Shown in pieces: positions 7,118 to 14,072 of a DNA stretch of 15,121 nucleotides. Position numbers and translations under genes: made by a program. Each line of letters begins with the position of its first letter. Position 1 is the stretch's first letter. Location: NCBI GenBank assembly GCA_030432815.1, contig JAUILB010000033.1:1-15121 (forward strand), given 5' to 3'. Below the pieces are notes generated by a model that saw only the letters and a list, made by a program, of their open reading frames with translations, ran no database searches and was not told the DNA's origin. The DNA is from Alphaproteobacteria bacterium. Its GTDB lineage: Bacteria; Pseudomonadota; Alphaproteobacteria; Sphingomonadales; Emcibacteraceae.

Positions 7118-7912
7118 TTAAGCGTTATTAACGACTGACAAGCGTTTACCCGCTGAAATATATGCAGCTGCTACCTTTTCAGGTGTTATATCCAGGTTTT
7201 CAAGTAGATATGAAAATCGTTCCTTGATGTTTCTATCATTTTCAGCAGGACTGGCATTTCTTTTACCTATAGTTTTCGCTTTTTTATCAAGCCCCAATTT
7301 TCGCAAGAAATAATCAGCACCATCCTGTGACACTATATCTTCAAGATCCGCTTCGACAAAATTTATTTTTTCACCAAAAAGCTGCTTGTAATAAGCCTGA
7401 CGACATTCTATTTCGTAAACATACCAAACTATTTTACCAAAATACCCAAACTGCATAAATGATTGAGGGTTTAATATCAGATTTTTATAGGTATGGCTTA
7501 AATTCCACTGCCAATCAGAAACAATATTTTGCAATCCGCCACGACGATAGTAACTGGTACATTGATTTACTTTATTTTTTCTTCTTAAAACTATGACAAT
7601 TGTTTCACTAACATGTTTCCACTCAACAAGGGCTTCTATAAGGCCGCATTTAGCTAGGGTATGATTACTTTCGGCATATGTATCAAATTTTTCTACCGAC
7701 CTAAACTTTCTTTTCCAAAACTTTTTTACGACATTGTCAAAACCACGCTCATTAAATGATCTCATGGTTTTTATATCGGGCATCCTGACACCGAAATCAT
7801 CAATTTCAAGTGGTTCGTGAATAGATGGAATATTGAGGTTCAAACCCAAAAATTCAGCAAGCCAACCTGTTCCTGTTCTACCGGCTGTTAACGTGAAATA
7901 ATACTTTGCCAT
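7118..7912 (-). CDS. Sulfotransferase-like P-loop protein (GRTGTGWL type)
   Basis: Probably transfers a sulfo group from PAPS to an unknown acceptor. Taking ATG 7912, it has 264 residues. TAGRTGTGWLAEFL at 9-22 is the phosphosulfate-binding P-loop close to the N-terminus, as in sulfotransferases, and a strand followed by VLRRKNKVNQCTSYYRR (108-124) resembles the 3'-phosphate-binding segment, with Arg110/111 and Ser120. Further motifs are weak. I prefer ATG 7912 because AGAGG lies just upstream and the P-loop falls at the family's usual position; an in-frame TTG at 7942 would add ten residues and also has a possible AAGGTAAG ahead of it. It follows the other sulfotransferase gene by 37 nt (7 nt with the TTG). 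Base composition looks more AT-rich than guaA or bamB, which hints at acquisition. The acceptor, whether carbohydrate, lipid or peptide, cannot be told. Confidence 0.72.
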   Translation of the reverse strand: MAKYYFTLTAGRTGTGWLAEFLGLNLNIPSIHEPLEIDDFGVRMPDIKTMRSFNERGFDNVVKKFWKRKFRSVEKFDTYAESNHTLAKCGLIEALVEWKHVSETIVIVLRRKNKVNQCTSYYRRGGLQNIVSDWQWNLSHTYKNLILNPQSFMQFGYFGKIVWYVYEIECRQAYYKQLFGEKINFVEADLEDIVSQDGADYFLRKLGLDKKAKTIGKRNASPAENDRNIKERFSYLLENLDITPEKVAAAYISAGKRLSVVNNA

Positions 7913-7949
7913 GCTTCCTCTTAGGAGTTTTCCCTGTGACAATATATAC

Positions 7950-8624
7950 TTACCTTATTATATATAAATTGTCTATTTCCTGCTGACTAAACCCATTGGA
8001 TAAAAAGAACTTCAGTGAATCTCTTGAAGTAGCGTCTCTAATATTACCTTTAGCATTAAGGCTCTTAAAGACCTTAAGAAAGTCATCGGGCAACTGTGAC
8101 ACAGTACGAATTTCTTCATTAATATTTTCATAGGCAAGTATGCGGTCACACGCAAAGGGTCCTTTATCTGGGGCAATTAAATAATTTTCACGAATATTTA
8201 GGTAATTGTTCACTACCCATTTGCGAAACGGAACACGATAAGCTGGAATAACATTCTGCATTCGAAAAAAATATTGGGATATGAGAAAATCAAGAGGGTC
8301 ACGATATATGGATATCTTTAAATATCTGTCCAAAATATCTCTGTCTACTTGGCCAAATATTTTTTGTGTTGGATCGTGATTGCTGAAATTCCCTTTGATT
8401 TTATAGTTTATATGACTTTTATCAGAAGAACCACACCTATCCCTTTCAATGAAATTCTGAGCATGCCGGTATCCTAGGCGTATTCGTTCCTTTTCATCAT
8501 CAGGAGAAATTGGGGTGATTATACAATCAGGTCCACAAAATTTGGATAAGGCAATTTCAAATGATGTGCCGCCAACTTTTTTTGTTTTAACAAATATTAT
8601 CTTGAGTGTATGGGAAATGATCAA
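7950..8624 (-). CDS. Sulfotransferase family 2-like protein
   Basis: A 224-residue protein resembling the Sulfotransfer_2 group, which uses PAPS to sulfate carbohydrate-type acceptors. FVKTKKVGGTSFE at 11-23 matches the K-T-x-x-x-G-G-T-S P-loop, and SIYRDPLDFLISQY at 105-118 matches the 3'-phosphate site, with Arg108, Asp109, Pro110 and Ser116 at the canonical Arg-to-Ser spacing of eight. The conserved Gln-Asn and later-half motifs are hard to confirm. The start is TTG at 8624; no in-frame ATG lies nearby, and AAGGGA seven bases upstream supports it. It begins 24 nt after the guaA stop on the same strand, so it may be transcribed from the gua operon. The sequence is AT-rich beside guaA. It is not a close paralogue of the neighbouring sulfotransferase: the two P-loops are of different types. 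Confidence 0.72.
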   Translation of the reverse strand: MIISHTLKIIFVKTKKVGGTSFEIALSKFCGPDCIITPISPDDEKERIRLGYRHAQNFIERDRCGSSDKSHINYKIKGNFSNHDPTQKIFGQVDRDILDRYLKISIYRDPLDFLISQYFFRMQNVIPAYRVPFRKWVVNNYLNIRENYLIAPDKGPFACDRILAYENINEEIRTVSQLPDDFLKVFKSLNAKGNIRDATSRDSLKFFLSNGFSQQEIDNLYIIR

Positions 8625-8648
8625 GTTGATATCCCTTTTAATAAGTTA

Positions 8649-10196
8649 TTATTCCCACTCAATTGTGCCGGGCGGTTTGGAAGTAATATCATAAACAACT
8701 CTGTTAATGCCACGCACTTCATTAATAATACGGGTTGAAACATGTCCCAGAAATTCATGACTATAGTGATAATAATCAGCTGTCATTCCGTCTGTCGACG
8801 TGACTGCACGCAAAGCACAAACATATTCGTAAGTCCGCGCATCACCCATTACACCTACTGTACGAACAGGAAGTAAAACAGTAAACGCCTGCCATATTTC
8901 GTTATAAAGACCCGCTTTTTTAATTTCTTCCAGATAAATCACATCCGCTTTTCGTAAAATATCGCATTTTTCCTTTGTAACAGCACCTGGAATACGAATA
9001 GCAAGTCCTGGACCTGGGAATGGATGACGTTCTATAAAGGCTTCAGGAAGACCAAGTTCACGGCCGAGTGCGCGCACTTCATCCTTGAAAAGTTCACGAA
9101 GTGGCTCTACCAAATCCATATTCATCCGTTCCGGAAGGCCACCAACGTTATGATGGGATTTAATGGTAACACTTGGCCCACCGGTGAATGATACACTTTC
9201 GATTACATCCGGATAAAGTGTCCCTTGTGCCAGAAAATCAGCACCACCAATTTTTTTGGCCTCTTCTTCAAAAACGTCAATAAAAAGCCCGCCAATGATT
9301 TTGCGTTTCTTTTCAGGATCATCAACTCCTTCAAGCTTACCCAGGAACATTTTTTCCGCATCCACATGGATCAGGTTAATATGATAATGTTCCCGAAACA
9401 ATGTTACGACCTGATCGGCTTCGTTTGCACGCATTAATCCGTGATCAACAAATACACAGGTAAGCTGGTCACCAATTGCTTCATGCAGTAAAACGGCAAC
9501 GACAGAACTGTCCACACCACCGGAAAGACCGCAGATTACCTTGCCATCGCCGACTTGCGCGCGGATTTTTTCTATTTCTGTTTCCCGGAAACTGGCCATT
9601 GTCCAGTCACCTTTACAGCCACATATTTTTTTGACAAAATTTTCCAGAAGCTTTGCCCCATCAAGTGTATGAACCACTTCCGGATGGAATTGTACGCCGT
9701 AAAATTTCTTATCTTCGTTGGCTATCGCAGCATATGGGGCATTACCGCTGGCGGCGATTACTTCAAATCCGTCCGGTATTGCATCTACCCGATCACCGTG
9801 GCTCATCCAAACTTGATGGCTCGTACCCACGTCCCAGAACCCTGCGAAAAGCGGGCTGCCTTTTTTAATGTCAATAAAAGCGCGGCCAAATTCCCGTTCA
9901 TCGGACGGTTCAACTTTCCCACCAAGCTGTTCGCACATGGTCTGTTCCCCGTAACAAATGCCAAGAACAGGAACATTCATGGAAAAAACAATATCCGGTG
10001 CACGTGGTGTTTCAATGTCGTAAACAGAATTTGGGCCACCGGACAGGATAACTCCCTTTGGGTCAAATGTTTTTAACGCATTTTCTGAATTATTAAACGG
10101 AACAATTTCACAGTAAACACCACTTTCGCGGACGCGACGGGCAATAAGTTGTGTTACCTGTGAGCCAAAATCAATAATTAAAATACGGTCGGTCAT
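8649..10196 (-). CDS. guaA: GMP synthase (glutamine-hydrolysing)
   Basis: Converts XMP to GMP using ATP and glutamine, the last step of the guanine branch. Its 515 residues are close to the 525 of E. coli. The class I glutaminase domain is N-terminal, with the nucleophile Cys81 in GICYGEQ and the His171/Glu173 pair in QFHPEV. The ATP pyrophosphatase domain has the PP-loop SGGVDSS at 225-231. The C-terminal dimerisation domain ends in the characteristic GTIEWE. ATG 10196 matches the family start (MTDRILIIDFGSQ), though the ribosome binding site is weak. The gene lies 15 nt after the RsmB-type gene and, through it, downstream of guaB, so both GMP-forming steps are in one probable operon. Confidence 0.99.
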   Translation of the reverse strand: MTDRILIIDFGSQVTQLIARRVRESGVYCEIVPFNNSENALKTFDPKGVILSGGPNSVYDIETPRAPDIVFSMNVPVLGICYGEQTMCEQLGGKVEPSDEREFGRAFIDIKKGSPLFAGFWDVGTSHQVWMSHGDRVDAIPDGFEVIAASGNAPYAAIANEDKKFYGVQFHPEVVHTLDGAKLLENFVKKICGCKGDWTMASFRETEIEKIRAQVGDGKVICGLSGGVDSSVVAVLLHEAIGDQLTCVFVDHGLMRANEADQVVTLFREHYHINLIHVDAEKMFLGKLEGVDDPEKKRKIIGGLFIDVFEEEAKKIGGADFLAQGTLYPDVIESVSFTGGPSVTIKSHHNVGGLPERMNMDLVEPLRELFKDEVRALGRELGLPEAFIERHPFPGPGLAIRIPGAVTKEKCDILRKADVIYLEEIKKAGLYNEIWQAFTVLLPVRTVGVMGDARTYEYVCALRAVTSTDGMTADYYHYSHEFLGHVSTRIINEVRGINRVVYDITSKPPGTIEWE

Positions 10197-10211
10197 ATGT
10201 CTGTTTCATCT

Positions 10212-11477
10212 CTATTCTGGGGTTGATGACGTTATAGCCTTTTTCTCTAAAATTGCTACAAAAAAACCGTCGGTTCCACGGCTAAAAGGACTTAACTGAA
10301 GTGTTCCTTCCAGCTTTTCTATGCCATGTTTTCTTATAGGGATTATTATTGCGTCAGAGTGTGTTTTAAGGAATTCTGAAACCTGTCCCTCGTTCTCACG
10401 TTCAAGCACAGAACAGGTCATATAAGCAAGACGACCTCCCGGTTTTAACGCATTCCATCCTTCCTCAAGCAAAGATTTTTGTAGTGCGATATAGGCTTTC
10501 AGTTTGTCGTCATTAAGCCGCCAACGATTTTCGGGATTCCTTCGCCAGGTGCCAGTCCCGCTACAGGGAACATCAAGGATCACACGATCCATTTTCCCTT
10601 CAAATTCACTGAGTTTTGCGGCACGGTTTTTATCCGTTAAAACAAAGGATTGAAAAATATGATACCGCGACCTTTTGGCACGCTTTTTAAATTCATTAAG
10701 CCGGCTTTCAACCACATCAAAGGCATATATCTGGCCTTTATTTTTCATATATCCCGCAGCAGCAAGTGCTTTTCCACCTGCACCTGCACAAAGATCCATG
10801 ACTTGTTGTCCTGGTTTTAATTCCACAAATTTAACCGCAAGTTGCGCTGCTTCGTCCTGAATTTCTACCAATCCATTTCTGTAAATTGGCCAATCACGAA
10901 TTTGCTGCTGCTCATCAATTATAATTGCGCTATTTGCGTGAATACCTTTTTTATAGGATATTGATATCTGATCCAGATAACTGAAAATTTTCTTGGCATC
11001 CCTTACTATACGAAGTGTTAAAGGGGCACGTTCATTAAGTGCATTCATCTCCTGCATAAATTTATCACCAAAGCGGTCCTTAAGATCATTTTCTAACCAT
11101 TTGGGATAATTTAAACGGTGATGTTCGTCTGTTTCCGGATTGATTTTCGCTATAAAGTTTATTTCCTCATCATTTAAGCTTTCAGGTGCATGCTTTTCGC
11201 CCGTAAAATATTGAGCCGGATCATCACCATCAAACACAAGTTCCGCTATGACCATCCTGCGGGCATCCCCGTCCGTAATATCACTTAAAAATCCCCACTT
11301 TCGTATGATTGAGTAAAGTAATGTTGTCACAACACGCCTATCTTTTGACCCGGCATAACGTCGGGAAGAAAAATATTGACGTATCAGAACATCAGCAGAT
11401 GCTCCATCAGTATCAAGAGAATGCGAAACCACCGCCGTAAGTTCAATTACAGCATTTATTCTGGCGTTTGGTAACAT
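10212..11477 (-). CDS. RsmB/NOP-family rRNA cytosine-C5 methyltransferase
   Basis: A SAM-dependent RNA m5C methyltransferase; E. coli RsmB methylates C967 of 16S rRNA. In 421 residues, an N-terminal NusB-like RNA-binding helical region (about 1-130) precedes the Rossmann methyltransferase domain. Motif I is DLCAGAGGK at 228-236, acidic motif II is FDVVESRL near 253-260. Motif IV, DVPCSGTG, carries Cys305, and motif VI, TCSVLERENE, carries Cys355: the two cysteines that handle the covalent RNA adduct. The start has AGGAG six bases before ATG 11477. It begins 9 nt after guaB and ends 15 nt before guaA, a placement I know from several alphaproteobacteria. The exact target cytosine is not proven by sequence, so I leave the symbol blank; RsmB is the closest match. 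Confidence 0.9.
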   Translation of the reverse strand: MLPNARINAVIELTAVVSHSLDTDGASADVLIRQYFSSRRYAGSKDRRVVTTLLYSIIRKWGFLSDITDGDARRMVIAELVFDGDDPAQYFTGEKHAPESLNDEEINFIAKINPETDEHHRLNYPKWLENDLKDRFGDKFMQEMNALNERAPLTLRIVRDAKKIFSYLDQISISYKKGIHANSAIIIDEQQQIRDWPIYRNGLVEIQDEAAQLAVKFVELKPGQQVMDLCAGAGGKALAAAGYMKNKGQIYAFDVVESRLNEFKKRAKRSRYHIFQSFVLTDKNRAAKLSEFEGKMDRVILDVPCSGTGTWRRNPENRWRLNDDKLKAYIALQKSLLEEGWNALKPGGRLAYMTCSVLERENEGQVSEFLKTHSDAIIIPIRKHGIEKLEGTLQLSPFSRGTDGFFVAILEKKAITSSTPE

Positions 11478-11486
11478 GTCCGTCTC

Positions 11487-12947
11487 CTAATTCGACGGAT
11501 AATTTGGAGATTCCCGCGTGATCGTCACATCATGTACGTGGCTTTCACGAAGGCCGGCACCTGATATTTTGACAAATTCAGCATTTTTATGGAATTCTTG
11601 GATTGATTGACTGCCAGTATAACCCATAGCAGCTTTAAGCCCGCCAACAAGTTGATGTATCATATTTTCAGTTGGTCCTTTATAGGGCACCTGCCCTTCA
11701 ATGCCTTCAGGTACCAGTTTAAGACTATCCGATACATCTTCCTGAAAATAGCGATCAGCAGATCCACGTGACATGGCACCAAGCGATCCCATACCACGAT
11801 ACGCTTTATATGACCTTCCATGATGTAGGAATACTTCGCCCGGCGCGTCTTCTGTACCGGCAAGAAGCGATCCCACCATACAGGCACTGGCACCTGCTGC
11901 TATTGCCTTGGCAATGTCACCCGATGTTTTAAGACCACCATCAGCAATAATGCTGACACCTGCTTTGTCGGCAACTTCAACCGCATCAAGGATAGCCGTA
12001 AGCTGCGGAACACCAACACCGGCAACAATTCGCGTTGTGCAGATTGATCCTGGCCCAATTCCAACTTTTACCACATCTGCACCGGCATCAATCAGGGCTC
12101 TTGTACCATCACCTGTCGCAACATTCCCCCCCGAAAGTTGTACATTCGGGTACGCTTTTTTAATTCTTGTAATTTGATCCAGCACACCACGCGAATGCCC
12201 GTGTGCCGTATCAACTACAAGAAAATCAACACCGGCATCAATAAGCGCTTCTGCGCGTTCAAAACCATCCGGACCCACAGAAGTAGCTGCACCCGTACGA
12301 AGGCGCCCATTTTCATCTTTGCAGGCATTGGGGTTTAACGTGGCCTTTTCAATATCCTTTACCGTTACCAACCCAATACATTTATAATCATCATCAACAA
12401 TTAGTACTTTCTCAATGCGGTTCAGATGAAGCAGATGCTTTGCTTCTTCCGTTGTGACATTAGCTTTTGCAGTCACCAGATTTTTTGATGTCATAAGCTC
12501 GCTAACCGGTTGCATCATATTTGTTGCAAAGCGAACATCGCGGTTGGTAAGAATTCCGGCGAGTTTCCCTGATCCCCGCTCAACAACAGGAATACCTGAA
12601 ATTTTAGCTTTGCTCATCAGTTCAAAGGCTTCGTTAAGGGTTTGATCCGGATGAATGGTTAGCGGATCAACAACCATTCCGCTTTCAAATTTTTTAACGC
12701 GGTGAACTTCGGTTGCCTGTTCCTGAATGGATAGATTTTTATGGATGATACCAAGACCACCAGCTTGTGCCATGGCAATAGCCATATTCGCTTCCGTAAC
12801 CGTATCCATCGCCGCAGATACAAGCGGTATATTAAGCGTGATTGTTTTAGTGAGGGCGGAACTGGACTTTACTTGGCGCGGGAGTATTTCAGAGGCTTTA
12901 GGGACCAACAGAACGTCATCAAACGTCAGGGCTTCGCGAATATTCAT
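11487..12947 (-). CDS. guaB: Inosine-5'-monophosphate dehydrogenase
   Basis: Oxidises IMP to XMP with NAD+, the first committed step to guanine nucleotides. With ATG 12947 it has 486 residues, the standard length, and begins MNIREALTFDDVLLVP as expected. A longer frame opening 48 bases upstream would add 16 residues not seen in the family, and TAGGA six bases before 12947 supports the shorter form. The TIM barrel is split by a pair of CBS domains (about 93-205), which bind adenine and guanine nucleotides in other IMPDHs. The catalytic loop GPGSICTTR places the nucleophile Cys303, and the phosphate-binding DGG (337-339) and flap residues around GSADRY are intact. It is the first gene of guaB-rsmB-guaA, with a promoter-like sequence in the 79-nt gap upstream. 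Confidence 0.98.
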   Translation of the reverse strand: MNIREALTFDDVLLVPKASEILPRQVKSSSALTKTITLNIPLVSAAMDTVTEANMAIAMAQAGGLGIIHKNLSIQEQATEVHRVKKFESGMVVDPLTIHPDQTLNEAFELMSKAKISGIPVVERGSGKLAGILTNRDVRFATNMMQPVSELMTSKNLVTAKANVTTEEAKHLLHLNRIEKVLIVDDDYKCIGLVTVKDIEKATLNPNACKDENGRLRTGAATSVGPDGFERAEALIDAGVDFLVVDTAHGHSRGVLDQITRIKKAYPNVQLSGGNVATGDGTRALIDAGADVVKVGIGPGSICTTRIVAGVGVPQLTAILDAVEVADKAGVSIIADGGLKTSGDIAKAIAAGASACMVGSLLAGTEDAPGEVFLHHGRSYKAYRGMGSLGAMSRGSADRYFQEDVSDSLKLVPEGIEGQVPYKGPTENMIHQLVGGLKAAMGYTGSQSIQEFHKNAEFVKISGAGLRESHVHDVTITRESPNYPSN

Positions 12948-12953
12948 AATATT

Positions 12954-12958
12954 TCCTA
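12954..12958 (-). promoter_or_regulatory. Ribosome binding site deciding the guaB start
   Basis: The minus strand reads TAGGA here, six bases before ATG 12947. It supports the family-standard start over the extended frame to 12995. Confidence 0.65.
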
Positions 12959-12974
12959 TCCAACAAAGAAAAGT

Positions 12975-13003
12975 CAAATAACAAGATTCGCACAAAAGGT
13001 CAA
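12975..13003 (-). promoter_or_regulatory. Possible guaB promoter with extended -10
   Basis: On the minus strand TTGACC (12998-13003, five of six consensus bases) is followed after 17 bases by TATTTG (12975-12980). The -10 is poor, but TGT directly precedes it, giving an extended -10 TGn. Transcription would start near 12968, leaving a leader of about 20 bases to guaB. It fills the only gap upstream of the gua run. Confidence 0.35.
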
Positions 13004-13026
13004 AGAATAAAGCGCATTAAAAAAAA

Positions 13027-13443
13027 TTATATTGGATTGATCATAGCGCGATAACGTTCGGCTTCCCTTAAATTGACAGGTACACCAATCCCTTCTTCAT
13101 ATATGCGTACGAGTAACCGTTGCGCCCCCCGGTGCCCTGGAAGTGTTGGGATTGCATCCTCTTCAAAGGTTAGTTCTCTTCTTTGTTTTTGTTCCTGACC
13201 AATATAATTGGGCTCTGCTGAAGCCCGCGGTTGTGCTGCTCTCTTTAGCCATTTTATGGCTGTATCATAATTTTCAGCTTCAAACGCAGCAACACCAAGT
13301 TCATATTGAAAAGATGCATCTCCCTGCGCCGCCATACAATTGCGGTATTCATCGCGGTCATCCACTAATGTCCGGCAATCCGTCTGCATATAACTGCATG
13401 AAGTAAGACTGTATAAGCAGATTATGGAAAAAATATATTTCAT
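13027..13443 (-). CDS. Small Sel1/TPR-like lipoprotein
   Basis: A predicted lipoprotein of 138 residues; function not recognised. The first 15 residues form a short signal peptide ending in lipobox LTSC (lipidated Cys16), so it should be membrane-anchored facing the periplasm. Two Sel1-like helical pairs can be seen: SFQYELGVAAFEAENYDTAI and on through KWLKRAA (44-70), and GHRGAQRLLVRIYEEGIGVP through the following NLREAERY (103-131), split by a polar charged stretch. Cys23 and Cys36 could form a disulfide. Its ATG overlaps the tmk stop in an ATGA arrangement, implying coupled translation with tmk, even though a periplasmic lipoprotein has no evident role beside a cytoplasmic nucleotide kinase. 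Sel1-type proteins generally act as protein-interaction scaffolds. The signal peptide is short, but the lipobox is clear. Confidence 0.78.
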   Translation of the reverse strand: MKYIFSIICLYSLTSCSYMQTDCRTLVDDRDEYRNCMAAQGDASFQYELGVAAFEAENYDTAIKWLKRAAQPRASAEPNYIGQEQKQRRELTFEEDAIPTLPGHRGAQRLLVRIYEEGIGVPVNLREAERYRAMINPI

Positions 13444-14072
13444 GCTTTAATTTTTCCCTCTACAGCCTGCCAGATACGATCCGCCACATCTTCTATAGAC
13501 CCTTTTGCGCTGACGACAACGCATCGATCAGGATTGTTTTTTGCAATATCAAGGAAACTTTCCTGTAATTTTTTATGAAATGCGTCGCCCATACGTTCAT
13601 AACGGTCTTCTTTATCCATACTTTCCTGCTCACGCGCATTGGCACGGTCAAGTTCGTGACCATCCAGTATAATGGTAATATCTGGCCAAAAATCTCCGGT
13701 CGCAACTTTATGCATTTCAAGAAGTATTTGTAATTCAACACCCTGGCCGTAGCCCTGATAAGCAAGTGTTGAATCCGCATAGCGATCCGATAACACCCAT
13801 TTTCCCGCCTCAAGTGCCGGTTTTATCGTTTTTGAAAGATGTTCTGCCCTTGCAGCATTATGAAGCAGGGCTTCTGTCATCGGTGACCATTTATCCGTGC
13901 TTCCCTTAACAAGAAGCGTACGGATTTCTTCCGCCCCGGGAGACCCGCCTGGTTCACGGGTAAGCACCACATCAATATTTTGATCCGTCAGTTTTTTTGC
14001 AAGAATTTTGACCTGGGTGGATTTACCAACCCCTTCACCACCTTCAAATGTGATGAATTTACCTTTAACCAC
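13440..14072 (-). CDS. tmk: Thymidylate kinase
   Basis: Phosphorylates dTMP to dTDP for DNA synthesis. Its 210 residues match the family length. The P-loop GGEGVGKST is at 11-19, the TREPGG loop at 38-43, the DRY motif at 96-98, and the lid region ANAREQESMDKEDRYE at about 145-160. The start is GTG at 14072, giving MVKGKFITFEGGEG, as expected for the family; there is no ATG alternative. That GTG overlaps the end of the carboxypeptidase gene by 8 nt, and the gene's TGA overlaps the next ATG by 4 nt. dac-tmk is a common alphaproteobacterial pairing, but holB, which I would expect next, is replaced here by the small lipoprotein and guaB. Confidence 0.98.
   Translation of the reverse strand: MVKGKFITFEGGEGVGKSTQVKILAKKLTDQNIDVVLTREPGGSPGAEEIRTLLVKGSTDKWSPMTEALLHNAARAEHLSKTIKPALEAGKWVLSDRYADSTLAYQGYGQGVELQILLEMHKVATGDFWPDITIILDGHELDRANAREQESMDKEDRYERMGDAFHKKLQESFLDIAKNNPDRCVVVSAKGSIEDVADRIWQAVEGKIKA

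Noticed and set aside
9555..10076. A 173-codon open frame on the plus strand inside guaA
   Set aside because: It lies wholly antisense to a guaA region with intact catalytic Cys, His and Glu, and its translation shows no recognisable domain. It is a shadow of the real gene.
11908..12981. Several plus-strand open frames antisense to guaB
   Set aside because: guaB is unmistakable on the other strand; these translations are low-complexity Ser/Thr/Pro-rich products of its codon pattern.
12948..12995. N-terminal extension of guaB to 12995
   Set aside because: The extra 16 residues are foreign to IMPDH, and a good ribosome binding site and the family-standard N-terminus point to ATG 12947.
13017..13030. 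Run of eight T on the minus strand just after the lipoprotein stop, as a terminator
   Set aside because: No GC-containing hairpin precedes the run, so a factor-independent terminator is not supported.
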